Assembly (NCBI RefSeq): GCF_022867885.1
Contig: NZ_JALIFP010000022.1
Coordinates: 1 to 64,000 of the forward strand
Length of the DNA: 64,000 bases
Direction: 5' to 3'
Source: Lederbergia sp. NSJ-179
GTDB taxonomy: Bacteria; Bacillota; Bacilli; Bacillales; Bacillaceae_C
Shown: positions 19,116-27,908 of the stretch, piece after piece
Layout: every line of letters starts with the position of its first letter
How positions within the stretch are numbered: position 1 is the stretch's first letter
Made by a program: the position numbers and the translations under genes
The notes under the pieces: generated by a model
What the model was told of the DNA's origin: nothing
The model's database searches: none
What the model saw: only the letters and a program-made list of their open reading frames with translations

Positions 19116-20105
19116 TTATTTTTCATAGCCATCAGGATGGTTGACAAACCAATCCCATGCACTTCCGATCATCGATTCCAATGAAGCATGCTGCGGTTTC
19201 CAACCAAGTTCTTTTTTCGCTTTTTCAGAGGATGCAACGAGTTTAGCGGGATCCCCGGCTCGTCTTGGAGCTACGACGGCAGGAATGTCTTTTTTCGTTA
19301 CTTTTCTAGCGGCTTCAATGACTTCTTTTACACTGAAGCCATTCCCATTTCCTAAATTATAGATGCCACTTTCACCTGTTTTGCGCAATTTTTCAATTGC
19401 CAGAAGATGAGCCTCCACAAGATCGATCACATGGATATAATCACGAATACATGTACCATCTGGGGTATCATAGTCATCCCCAAAAATGGAGATTTGCTCC
19501 CGTTTTCCAAGTGCGACTTGTAAGATAATTGGAATTAAATGAGTTTCGGGTTCATGATCCTCTCCCACAATTCCATTTGGATGGGCACCTGCCACGTTAA
19601 AATAACGCAGAACAACATAGTGAATCCCATGGGCTTGTTCCGCCCATTTTAACATCTTCTCGATCGCAAGTTTTGTCTCACCATAAGGATTCGTTGGACT
19701 TGTTTCAGCGGTTTCTAAAATCGGAATTTCTTTCGGTTCTCCAAAAACGGCTGCTGTAGAGGAAAAGACAATTTTATGAACCTGATGCTTTTTCATCGCT
19801 TGCAGTAAAGAAATCGCCCCACCAACATTATTATCATAATAATCTAGAGGGACGTGCACACTTTCTCCCACAAGAGAATTCGCTGCAAAATGCATAACAG
19901 CTTCAATATTATTTTCAGTAAAGACCTTATCTAGAAAAGCCAAATCCCTTATATCTCCTTCATAGAACTTCGCATCATCCAATAAAGCCGCCTGATGGCC
20001 CTTCTGTAAATTATCAACAACAACAACCTCTTCACCGCGCCCAAGCAACTCCGCAACCGCATGGCTTCCAATATAACCTGCTCCACCACAAACTAAAATC
20101 GCCAT
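19116..20105 (-). CDS. galE: UDP-glucose 4-epimerase
   Basis: 329 aa, the normal length. It interconverts UDP-galactose and UDP-glucose. The Rossmann NAD motif GGAGYIGSH is at the N-terminus. The catalytic YxxxK is in NPYGETKLAIEKM, preceded by the Ser/Thr region SSTAAVFGEP; the substrate segment LRYFNVAGAHP and the C-terminal GNGNGFSVKEVIEAA are also present. It is the middle gene of the gal operon. Confidence 0.96.
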   Translation of the reverse strand: MAILVCGGAGYIGSHAVAELLGRGEEVVVVDNLQKGHQAALLDDAKFYEGDIRDLAFLDKVFTENNIEAVMHFAANSLVGESVHVPLDYYDNNVGGAISLLQAMKKHQVHKIVFSSTAAVFGEPKEIPILETAETSPTNPYGETKLAIEKMLKWAEQAHGIHYVVLRYFNVAGAHPNGIVGEDHEPETHLIPIILQVALGKREQISIFGDDYDTPDGTCIRDYIHVIDLVEAHLLAIEKLRKTGESGIYNLGNGNGFSVKEVIEAARKVTKKDIPAVVAPRRAGDPAKLVASSEKAKKELGWKPQHASLESMIGSAWDWFVNHPDGYEK

Positions 20106-20154
20106 CCGTTTCTCCTCCTATCCATTAAATTCAACATTTTTCAGGGCGTGCCTG

Positions 20155-21327
20155 TCACTGTAGTTCTTTTGCACCATCCCCAATTTTTACGTTATAGAAG
20201 TCTGCTTTGAGGCCTGTTGCTTCTTGATAGCTAGCACCGACGTTTTGAATGAAGGTGTCTAGATGGGTTTTTTTGACGAGGTTGACAGTACAGCCTCCAA
20301 AGCCCGCTCCGGTCATTCTTGCCCCAAGGGCGTCTTCGTTCCAAGCAGCTTCTACCAGTGTGTCCAATTCCTTGCCTGTGACTTCATAGTCGTCTCTTAA
20401 GGATAAATGGGAGGCACTCATCAGTTTTCCGAAAGCGGCAAGATCCCCAGCATTTAATTTATCGACAGCAACCAACGTCCGGGCATTTTCAGATACAGCA
20501 TGTTTCGCTCTCCTGCGTTCGGTTTCATTTTCTATTAAATATTTATGAGCTTCAAATTCATCTACGGTTAAATCTCCGAAAGATTGAATATCCAATTCTT
20601 TTTGCAATTGCTTTAACGCACGCTCACATTCCGCTCGACGTTCATTATACTTGGAATCTGTCAATCCTCGGCTTTTATTTGTATTCGCAATCACTAATGC
20701 GTAATCCTCCAGTTGGAAGGGGGTATAATGGTATTCAAGTGTATGACAATCCAATAAAACGGCATGATCTTTCTTTCCCATTCCACATGCGAATTGATCT
20801 AAGATTCCGCAATTCACGCCAACAAATTCGTTTTCTGCTTTTTGAGAAAGCTTCACCAAATCCAACATCTCTTTATGAAAGGCAAATAATTCATTGACCA
20901 TCACCGCTGTTGCCAGTTCAATTGAGGCAGATGAAGATAGCCCGGCACTATTAGGAATATTTCCAAAGTACAATATATCCAAACCACTAGAAAGCTTATG
21001 ACCGGCTTTTTGGAAAACATCAATGACCCCTTTTGGATAATTCGCCCAATCATCCCTTTCCTTGTTAACAATCTCATCCAAGTTTGCTTCCATAATCCCC
21101 TTTTCAGTAAAATTAAGGGAATAGAATCTAAGTGTTCGATCCTCTCTTTTTTTCGCTAAGCAGTAAGTTCCAACATCTAATGCACATGGAAAAACATGAC
21201 CGCCATTATAATCCGTATGTTCCCCAATTAAATTGACCCGTCCTGGAGCAAAAAAGACTCGTACACCCTCGCTATCGCCATAAACGTTTGCAAATTCTTT
21301 TTTTAACTTGTCTAGATTTTCCAACAT
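20155..21327 (-). CDS. galK: Galactokinase
   Basis: 390 aa, the family norm. It phosphorylates galactose with ATP. The galactokinase signature GRVNLIGEHTDYNGG, the GHMP ATP loop IPNSAGLSSSASIELA and the C-terminal MTGAGFGGCTVNLV are all intact. I chose the ATG at 21327, which has AGAGGTG upstream; a start at 21375 would add residues not found in galactokinases. It is the first gene of galK-galE-galT and is divergent from the ROK regulator 216 bp away. Confidence 0.96.
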   Translation of the reverse strand: MLENLDKLKKEFANVYGDSEGVRVFFAPGRVNLIGEHTDYNGGHVFPCALDVGTYCLAKKREDRTLRFYSLNFTEKGIMEANLDEIVNKERDDWANYPKGVIDVFQKAGHKLSSGLDILYFGNIPNSAGLSSSASIELATAVMVNELFAFHKEMLDLVKLSQKAENEFVGVNCGILDQFACGMGKKDHAVLLDCHTLEYHYTPFQLEDYALVIANTNKSRGLTDSKYNERRAECERALKQLQKELDIQSFGDLTVDEFEAHKYLIENETERRRAKHAVSENARTLVAVDKLNAGDLAAFGKLMSASHLSLRDDYEVTGKELDTLVEAAWNEDALGARMTGAGFGGCTVNLVKKTHLDTFIQNVGASYQEATGLKADFYNVKIGDGAKELQ

Positions 21328-21399
21328 GGTCACCTCTTTATTCATTATTTTGTGAAAAGATAATAGCCCATTCAACTTAATTAATTAACTTAACTTACT

Positions 21400-21421
21400 T
21401 TATATGTTATTATACATATAA
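21400..21421. promoter_or_regulatory. Candidate operator in the galK/ROK divergent region
   Basis: TTATATG-N8-CATATAA is a 22-bp palindrome in the AT-rich region between the divergent start codons. It is a reasonable ROK-repressor binding site overlapping the galK promoter, but AT-rich palindromes arise by chance and no second copy was found. Confidence 0.3.
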
Positions 21422-21543
21422 CCTTTTTGCAACCATTATTTTTACGAACAAAAAATAAGATGGGGATAAAACCCAGACCATTTCAGTAGGAAGCTATGCA
21501 TCTTCCCCCTCGTTTTTTTAACAAAGAAAGGATTTGTCATACA

Positions 21544-22761
21544 ATGATAAAGGGAAGTTTCAAATGGATGAAATCATTGAATCGAATGATCATATTAAAT
21601 AAAATTCGCACAGAGGGACCGATTTCCCGCGCCTCCATTGCGAAACAAACAAAGCTCACACCACCAACGGTTAGTAAGCTTGTCAGTGAGTTAATCACTT
21701 CCGGCCTCGTGCTTGAAAGTGAGCAAGGTGAATCTGTCGGCGGGCGCAAACCGACCATGTTAGTGATTGATAATACCCGCTTTCATATTATCGGTCTAGA
21801 TGTTGGCACCAAAATGGTCCGGGCAGTGCTTGTCGATTTATCCGGTTTCATGATAGATAAAATAGAATCCCCTATTCCTTTATCTATCTCCAAAGATTCC
21901 TTGGTTAAACTGATTGAAAGAACAATCAGCAAACTACTCCACTTACACAAAGATAAGGAAATGATCGGAATCGGGATTGGGATGCACGGGGTCGTTGATG
22001 TGACATCCGGAATAAGTCTCTATGCACCCGGATTGAATTTACGTGATATTCCTTTAAAAGAGGCATTGGAAAAAAAGTTTGAGCTACTCGTAAAAGTAGA
22101 TAATGATGTCCGAGCAATGGCATTTGGAGAATACTGGTTCTCAAACGGGAAAAAGAATGACAATATGGTGATTGTCAATATTGGGCGTGGAGTTGGAGCG
22201 GGAATCGTCCTAAACGGGAAGCTTTTTCATGGGGAGCACGATTTGGCTGGAGAAATTGGCCATATGACGATTGATCTTCACGGCAGGCGGTGCTCCTGTG
22301 GAAATTATGGCTGTTGGGAAACGCTTATTTCCGGTCCAGCCATCGGTAAAGAAGCGCAACAAAGAATTGAAGAAGGGCGAGAAACCATTTTAAAAGATAT
22401 GGTCGCTGAAAATGGTGAGAAACTGGATGGAGAATTCGTTTATAAAGCCGCTATGGCTGGGGACAAAGTAGCTCAGGATATTTTAGGAAAAACAGGAGAA
22501 TATATTGGATTTGGGTTAACTAATTTAATTCATATCCTTAATCCAACTAAAATTATTCTTGGTGGCGGAGTGGCCCATGCCGAACCATTCATCCTCCCGA
22601 AAATAAAAGAAACCATCGCCGTAAAAGCACTGACGAAACAAGCAAAGGAAACAGAAATCTTGTGTTCAAAGCAAGGGGTTTTCGCAACCGCGATTGGGGC
22701 TGCTGCCTTGGTGTTAGGGGAAATTTTCGAAGGGGATTTTCCGGTGGGAGAAGAAAGCTAG
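21544..22761 (+). CDS. ROK-family transcriptional regulator
   Basis: About 405 aa. Residues 1-70 form a MarR-like winged helix (RTEGPISRASIAKQTKLTPPTVSKLV). The rest is a ROK sugar-binding domain with IIGLDVGTKMVRAVLVDLSG, a GIGIGMHGVVD segment, GEIGHMTID and the zinc-binding CSCGNYGCWE. Such proteins (XylR/NagC type) repress sugar operons until the sugar binds. The ATG at 21544 aligns with usual ROK starts; an ATG at 21496 is possible. It is divergent from galK-galE-galT, so it probably controls that operon. Confidence 0.9.
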   Translation: MIKGSFKWMKSLNRMIILNKIRTEGPISRASIAKQTKLTPPTVSKLVSELITSGLVLESEQGESVGGRKPTMLVIDNTRFHIIGLDVGTKMVRAVLVDLSGFMIDKIESPIPLSISKDSLVKLIERTISKLLHLHKDKEMIGIGIGMHGVVDVTSGISLYAPGLNLRDIPLKEALEKKFELLVKVDNDVRAMAFGEYWFSNGKKNDNMVIVNIGRGVGAGIVLNGKLFHGEHDLAGEIGHMTIDLHGRRCSCGNYGCWETLISGPAIGKEAQQRIEEGRETILKDMVAENGEKLDGEFVYKAAMAGDKVAQDILGKTGEYIGFGLTNLIHILNPTKIILGGGVAHAEPFILPKIKETIAVKALTKQAKETEILCSKQGVFATAIGAAALVLGEIFEGDFPVGEES

Positions 22762-22773
22762 ACACGGTCTCAT

Positions 22774-22828
22774 AAAGCAAAGCGGCTTCATGGATGAACA
22801 AGGTTATAAAGAATTGCCGCTTGGCTTT
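22774..22828 (+). terminator. Long-loop hairpin after the ROK gene
   Basis: AAAGCAAAGCGGC (22774-22786) pairs with GCCGCTTGGCTTT (22816-22828) with one mismatch, across a 29-base loop. It starts 12 bp past the ROK stop. A clean T-tract is absent, so termination is only likely. Confidence 0.4.
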
Positions 22829-22967
22829 GTGTATCTGCCTATTCAATGCCAGCAATCTTTTTTAAAGAAGCTGTGTCTTTCCAGCAAAGACTTTCACACT
22901 TTTTTTGTCATGTTTCACATCTCGCTTCATACAACTAATATGATCAAATCATTTGGAGGGAAACCCT

Positions 22968-24152
22968 ATGAAAATACAAGTTAGAGCGGGAGATACTCTA
23001 GAATATTATAGTCGATTATTTTCTATCCCCCTCGTCTTAATCGCTGATGCCAATCCGGGGATTGATCCGGAACAACTCCAAATAGATGAAACCGTCCATA
23101 TACCGGGATTTAGGGAAAATACGTATACCATTCGTTATGGAGATACATTATCGGGGATTGCCAAGTCGTACCAACTCAAACTGGACACTTTATTCCTTTT
23201 AAATCAAGAGGTGGATCCGAATAATCTTTCAGTAGGAGATGAACTTTTTATTCCTATAAGGATGAGCAAAAGAGTCGTCGATCCAAAAGCCCATTATGAT
23301 TTTACCCGTTTAAAAGCGGATATCGAGGCGCTTGCGGAGCTTTATCCTTTCATTCAAAAACGAGAAGCCGGACGCAGTGTTCTCCATCAGCCTCTTTATG
23401 ATTTACGGATTGGCAAAGGACAGAGAAAAGTACAAATCAACGCTTCCTTTCATGCTAATGAATGGATTACAACTTGTGTACTTATGACCTTTTTAAATGA
23501 TTACTTGATTATGCTAACAAACGGGCAAAAAATTAGTCAAACTCCTGCTCTCTCCCTCTACGAGCAAGCAGCGCTTTCCGCTATCCCAATGGTCAATCCT
23601 GATGGCGTGAATCTTGTACGAAATGGCCCACCGAAAGAGCTTGAAAAAGAACTGATTACCTTAAATAACGGAAGTGCTGATTTTTCAGGCTGGAAAGCGA
23701 ATATTCGTGGGATCGATTTGAATAAGCAATTCCCTGCCAACTGGGAATTTGAAAAGAAACGAAAGCCTAAAAAACCTGGTCCTCGTGATTTTCTTGGATT
23801 TAAGCCAATTAGTGAACCTGAAACGATGGCGATGGCTGAATTGGTGCAAAAGGAACGATTTGCTCGGCTGCTTTCCTTACATACTCAAGGACAAGAAATT
23901 TATTGGGGATATGAGGGACTAGAGCCTCTTGAATCGAAAAGACTTGCCCATGACTTTGCCAAGCTAAGTGGTTATGAAGCGGTTCAATATGTCGATAGTT
24001 TTGTAGGGTACAAGGATTGGTTTATCCAAGAATTTCGCAAACCTGGATTTACGATCGAACTGGGAATCGGCCAAAACCCTCTTCCCATTTCGCAATTCGA
24101 TGAAATCTATACAGATATACAACCACTTTTAGTAAGGGCATTAGAAAGTTAG
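22968..24152 (+). CDS. LysM-containing M14 peptidase, gamma-D-glutamyl-L-diamino acid endopeptidase type
   Basis: About 394 aa. Two LysM peptidoglycan-binding repeats (about 1-45 and 49-94, with YTIRYGDTLSGIAKSY) precede an M14 zinc carboxypeptidase domain (about 105-390). FHANEWITT gives the His and Glu zinc ligands, LLSLHTQGQEIYW the third ligand, and FTIELGIG the catalytic Glu. This order matches the Bacillus endopeptidase I/YqgT family that cleaves gamma-D-Glu-diaminopimelate bonds in wall peptides. There is no signal peptide, so it may act on imported muropeptides or in sporulation. The ATG at 22968 has GGAGGG 7 bases upstream. Confidence 0.92.
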   Translation: MKIQVRAGDTLEYYSRLFSIPLVLIADANPGIDPEQLQIDETVHIPGFRENTYTIRYGDTLSGIAKSYQLKLDTLFLLNQEVDPNNLSVGDELFIPIRMSKRVVDPKAHYDFTRLKADIEALAELYPFIQKREAGRSVLHQPLYDLRIGKGQRKVQINASFHANEWITTCVLMTFLNDYLIMLTNGQKISQTPALSLYEQAALSAIPMVNPDGVNLVRNGPPKELEKELITLNNGSADFSGWKANIRGIDLNKQFPANWEFEKKRKPKKPGPRDFLGFKPISEPETMAMAELVQKERFARLLSLHTQGQEIYWGYEGLEPLESKRLAHDFAKLSGYEAVQYVDSFVGYKDWFIQEFRKPGFTIELGIGQNPLPISQFDEIYTDIQPLLVRALES

Positions 24153-24173
24153 ATGGTTTATGAGCCGTTGCTT

Positions 24174-24211
24174 GCAAAAGGGGCTGTCTTTTCAAAAGAC
24201 GCCCCTTTTGC
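24174..24211. terminator. Bidirectional terminator between M14 peptidase and manA
   Basis: A near-perfect palindrome (GCAAAAGGGGC ... GCCCCTTTTGC with inner GTCTTTT/AAAAGAC) lies between two convergent genes. T-rich stem ends on both strands suit termination in both directions. Confidence 0.85.
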
Positions 24212-24232
24212 AAATCTGCTACTTTATACTAC

Positions 24233-25180
24233 TTACACATGCGAGACAATCAATTTTGCGTTTCCATCCAGTTCAATCGTTCCTACTTCAGCCGGTAGAA
24301 TGAAATGATCGCCTTTTTGAATCGGATAAAATTGACCGCCCACCATCATATCTGCCTTCCCTTCAATGACACTGGCAAGCATGAAGGGCTTGTCTTGTTC
24401 AAAGGTCGCTTTTCCATCGATTTCCCATTTATAAACAGTAAAATATTCCGCCTCCACAAATGTCGTAATTTCGGCACCTGGAATTTTACTAATTGCTTCT
24501 TGAACATCAGCATTCTTATGAGGAATGGTAGCGACTGCGATCGATTGATCAATATGTAGTTCACGCGGCTGTCCATCTTGTCCAAGGCGATCATAATCAT
24601 AAAGTCGGTACGTCGTATCGGAGCTTTGTTGCGTTTCTAGGACAAGTGTTCCTTCACCCAACGCATGAATCGTTCCACTTGGAACATAGAAAAAATCACC
24701 TGGCTTAATGTTCACTCTCCGCAGTAACTGGTCCCATTCGTCTCTTTCAATCATACTGACGAATTCCTCTTTTGTCTTCGCTGTATGACCATAAATCAGT
24801 TCTGCTCCTTCTTTACAATCAATAATATACCAGCATTCCGTTTTTCCAAGCTCCCCATTCTCATGCACATTTGCATACGCATCATCTGGATGAACTTGCA
24901 CAGATAAATCTGCGTTCGCATCCAATATCTTCGTCAGCAATGGAAACACCTTTGTGGGATGATTACCAAATAATTCGGGTTGCTCCTCCCAAAGCTCAAT
25001 CAATGTCTTTCCAGCTAACGGACCATTTTTAATGATCGAAGGACCATTAGGATGGGCGGAAATGGCCCAGCATTCTCCTGTATGATCAGATGGTATATCA
25101 TATCCAAATTTGGTTTTAAGGGCAGTCCCTCCCCAAATTCTCTCTTGAAAAACAGGTTGTAAAAATAAAGGTTCCATCAT
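24233..25180 (-). CDS. manA: Mannose-6-phosphate isomerase, class I
   Basis: 315 aa, the short Bacillus ManA form. It converts mannose-6-P to fructose-6-P with zinc. Motifs include FQERIWGGTALKTKFGY, the zinc-binding QVHPDDAYA with the Glu of GKTECWYI, and FYVPSGTIHALGEG in the cupin core. It links mannose released by the GH38/GH125 enzymes to glycolysis. A dedicated mannokinase is not present in the window. It follows the VanZ-like gene by 4 bp, so they are co-transcribed. Confidence 0.95.
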   Translation of the reverse strand: MMEPLFLQPVFQERIWGGTALKTKFGYDIPSDHTGECWAISAHPNGPSIIKNGPLAGKTLIELWEEQPELFGNHPTKVFPLLTKILDANADLSVQVHPDDAYANVHENGELGKTECWYIIDCKEGAELIYGHTAKTKEEFVSMIERDEWDQLLRRVNIKPGDFFYVPSGTIHALGEGTLVLETQQSSDTTYRLYDYDRLGQDGQPRELHIDQSIAVATIPHKNADVQEAISKIPGAEITTFVEAEYFTVYKWEIDGKATFEQDKPFMLASVIEGKADMMVGGQFYPIQKGDHFILPAEVGTIELDGNAKLIVSHV

Positions 25181-25184
25181 GCTG

Positions 25185-25598
25185 TCATCCTTTCTTCCGT
25201 CTTACTACACATTTTCGAAAAAACTCCAACGCCAATAAAGCGAGTAAGGCCCCTAGTGAATCTAGGCCTACATCAAGCCATGAACCTGTTCGTTCTGGAA
25301 TGAAGACTTGGTGAAACTCATCTGTTGCCGCATAAAAAGTTGTGAGACCCCAAGCGATTAAAAATCTATTTTTCTCAAAACTATTGTAAAATAAAATGGC
25401 TAGAAAGCCAAATGCTGTCAGATGAACCAATTTTCGAAATAGAACATTTAAGCTAGCCGCCACTTCTTCAGAGATGGGCAAAATCTTTAAAATGAATAGT
25501 TTTGTCTGTCCACCTGTTGATGCAGGTGAGGCCGTTGTGATAAAGATTGCGACACAGACAAGCATCGCTGCGGCAAGCCAAATATGCCTCTTTTTCAT
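25185..25598 (-). CDS. VanZ-like membrane protein
   Basis: 137 aa with four predicted membrane segments. The VanZ pattern is clear: RKLVHLTAFGFLAILFYNS, then YAATDEFHQVFIPERTGSWLDVGLDSLGA (key DEFHQ and D of the last helix). VanZ-like proteins are small envelope proteins of mostly unknown role; the founder gives low teicoplanin resistance. There is no van gene cluster here. It is the first gene before manA. Confidence 0.88.
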   Translation of the reverse strand: MKKRHIWLAAAMLVCVAIFITTASPASTGGQTKLFILKILPISEEVAASLNVLFRKLVHLTAFGFLAILFYNSFEKNRFLIAWGLTTFYAATDEFHQVFIPERTGSWLDVGLDSLGALLALLALEFFRKCVVRRKKG

Positions 25599-25706
25599 TT
25601 ACTGAATACCTCGGTTGCTGTTTTCTCTTTCTCGTTTACTGCCCATATAGTATAAGGTGAAGCATCAAATGTGTCAAAATAATCACTGATTTGCTTTCTT
25701 CCCCTA

Positions 25707-26318
25707 TCAAAATAATGCAGCACACGCCTTCATCCAGGATCTGGCCATTAGCATATTACCGGCAGAGTTCATGTGAACCCCATCCGTTGTTAACGGATGT
25801 TCATTTCCTGATAGGAGATAGTATTGAAAGTCTTGATGAGTCGGTACAAGAATCGCATGATATTGTTTTGCAAGCCTGCGGACAATTTCGACATAGTCTA
25901 CTAGCTTCCGATTCCCTTCAGAATCTAAATCCTCTTCAATGACCGTTGGTTCCATCAAGATAAGTTGGGCTTTTGTTTTTTGACATAATTCATGATAAAT
26001 TTCTTCAAATTGTTCAGGATAAACTTGTTCCATTTGTGGCTGATCTAGCTGACGCCATACATCATTAATCCCAATCGAGATAGATACATAATCTGGTTCC
26101 TCGCTTAGTACATCTTCATCCCATCTGGCTTGTAGATTGGTCACACGATCCCCACCAATTCCTCTATTGATAATCTCGATATTTTTTTCAGGATATGTAA
26201 CGAGGAGTTCGTCATGAATAAGACGGACATATCCAAAACCAAGCCCCTCTGGATCTTCCCTTCTTCCTGTATCCGTAATGCTATCGCCAATCAATAAAAT
26301 ACGAGAATTTTTTTCCAT
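25707..26318 (-). CDS. SGNH/GDSL-family esterase
   Basis: 203 aa, cytoplasmic (no signal peptide). All SGNH blocks are present: LLIGDSITDTGR (block I, nucleophile Ser), RGIGGDRV (Gly), SIGINDVWR (Asn) and DGVHMNSAG (Asp-x-x-His). Close relatives are Bacillus YesT/YesY-type carbohydrate acetylesterases, which deacetylate plant-polysaccharide fragments. That substrate is likely given the region but unproven. RBS GGGAGG precedes the ATG. Confidence 0.88.
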   Translation of the reverse strand: MEKNSRILLIGDSITDTGRREDPEGLGFGYVRLIHDELLVTYPEKNIEIINRGIGGDRVTNLQARWDEDVLSEEPDYVSISIGINDVWRQLDQPQMEQVYPEQFEEIYHELCQKTKAQLILMEPTVIEEDLDSEGNRKLVDYVEIVRRLAKQYHAILVPTHQDFQYYLLSGNEHPLTTDGVHMNSAGNMLMARSWMKACAALF

Positions 26319-26416
26319 TCCTATTTCCTCCCTGTTCCTATCAAATTAAGCTAGTTTAACATTAAAAGTTCCATTGATATATCATTCTTTCCCTTTTACA
26401 TACCCATAAAGTAAGT

Positions 26417-26618
26417 GTTCAAAAAGGAGGATAAAAAGGACCAAGAAGTTCGAGGCGGCGCAGTTTCGAGCAGCGGACTTGTACAGGATGTACTGACTTC
26501 CGCGTTGCCCACAGGACGTGGGCGGTTTTAGCGGAAGATCCTTATCCTAATACATGAGCAGCGGAGAAACAAGCCAACGAAGAAATTCGCAGTGTCATTT
26601 TTACCGGACTTTTTGAAC
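26417..26618. repeat. MITE-like intergenic repeat, copy 1
   Basis: A 202-bp element with imperfect terminal inverted repeats of about 25 bp, both beginning GTTCAAAAAG. A second copy at 38847-39107 shares most of the interior. It contains two mini-hairpins, GTAC-AGGAT-GTAC (26481-26493) and GCCCAC-AGGAC-GTGGGC (26507-26523). Its right end overlaps the 3' end of the DUF4129 gene by 18 bp and supplies the stop codon. No coding capacity. Confidence 0.8.
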
Positions 26619-27887
26619 TTCCTCATAAAGCTTTTGCAAGGTTTGTTCATCTACATCCAACTCCCCATATCGCGCTTGTTCATAGGCTTCTCTTAATAAA
26701 TTCAAGTCTTGCTTGGATTCAACATGACGAAGCACTTCACGAGGAGTCATGGAAAAACGAAATTCAACTCCTTTCGTTTGTCGCTCTATAAATTTCCTGT
26801 AAATAAACCTTACTTTCTCCCGATTCATCAGGGTCTCATAGCGTGGTTCTCGATTAAATAACTGTTTCATTATATTTTTCGCTTTAGTCTGCTGCTCTTT
26901 TTTCCATTCCTCCCAATCAAAAAGGCTTTCTTTTTCGTCTATATATTGCTCCGTTTCCCGCTGTCCTGGTGAACGATTTAAAAGGTCCTTAATGAACCGG
27001 AAGAATCTGCGAAGGACAGAGACAAGTCGACGGCGCACTTCTTTAATCAACAATAATAAAAGGAAAAGGACGATGACTCCGACAACAACATAAGCTATAT
27101 AAGTCATCACCATATCCAAGAATTCAGCGAAGGCCGACTTTTCCCCTGCCGGAAGATCTGGGAGCATAGGGGATGATGGGGCCCCCTCCTCAATAATCGG
27201 TTCAGGATTGGTTTCAGAAGTTTGCCCAAACAGGAATCGTAATACTGCCTTAAATCCATTCCAAAGCCATTCACGAATTTTCCCAAAATTAGAGATCACT
27301 AAAATAACTAGAAAAGTACCCAGCAAAAAAAAGCGATTTTGCCTTTGAATGGTCCGACTAATATACGGTTTCTGCTTCTTAGATAGTGTTGACGTATTTA
27401 AAGCTTCATCATTCGAAAGCAGTAATATAATGCCAACGAGCACAATGCCGCAAATCGAAAATACCGTTAAATAGGGTTGAAAGAGAGACTGATAGCGAAA
27501 CAGAAAATAGCCGCCGAAATAAATAAGCAAACCACTATACCACATAAAAAGGAGCGGGATGGCGGAGGAATCACCTTGATACGTTAAACCTCTAAACGCA
27601 AAAACAACCTGAATGATTGCTAGAGGTATTTGCATATACCAAATGTCGGAAAAAATCCATGTAGGTAATAGACCAAGACAGAGAGCTAGAAAAGTATAAA
27701 ACCACCATTCTTGCTGTGGCCATAATGCTCTTAATAAGATCCCAATTAAAAATAATCCCCATAAACTAAAAAGCCAAACCCACAATTTTTCAGATCCTAT
27801 TAAGAGTACACCCGCCATGAGGACAAGCGGAAACGTAAGTAATAACTCTGTAAACCCATGGTAAAAGGAGGTTTTTAATTGTTTCAA
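26601..27887 (-). CDS. Multi-pass membrane protein with C-terminal DUF4129, no transglutaminase core
   Basis: 428 aa. Six or so membrane segments lie within about 10-160, then one near 186-200 and another near 265-290, followed by a basic cytoplasmic tail with a DUF4129 domain (about 345-425, FIYRKFIERQTKGVEFR, MTPREVLRH). In B. subtilis the equivalent gene after the MoxR and DUF58 genes (yebA) also carries a transglutaminase core; here that domain is missing. The TTG start at 27887 has GGAGAAG upstream. The last residues VQKVR and the stop codon lie inside the MITE-like repeat. It is the third gene of the MoxR-DUF58-DUF4129 cassette; function unknown. Confidence 0.82.
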   Translation of the reverse strand: MKQLKTSFYHGFTELLLTFPLVLMAGVLLIGSEKLWVWLFSLWGLFLIGILLRALWPQQEWWFYTFLALCLGLLPTWIFSDIWYMQIPLAIIQVVFAFRGLTYQGDSSAIPLLFMWYSGLLIYFGGYFLFRYQSLFQPYLTVFSICGIVLVGIILLLSNDEALNTSTLSKKQKPYISRTIQRQNRFFLLGTFLVILVISNFGKIREWLWNGFKAVLRFLFGQTSETNPEPIIEEGAPSSPMLPDLPAGEKSAFAEFLDMVMTYIAYVVVGVIVLFLLLLLIKEVRRRLVSVLRRFFRFIKDLLNRSPGQRETEQYIDEKESLFDWEEWKKEQQTKAKNIMKQLFNREPRYETLMNREKVRFIYRKFIERQTKGVEFRFSMTPREVLRHVESKQDLNLLREAYEQARYGELDVDEQTLQKLYEEVQKVR

Positions 27888-27908
27888 TTCGATCTTCTCC
27901 TCTCCATA

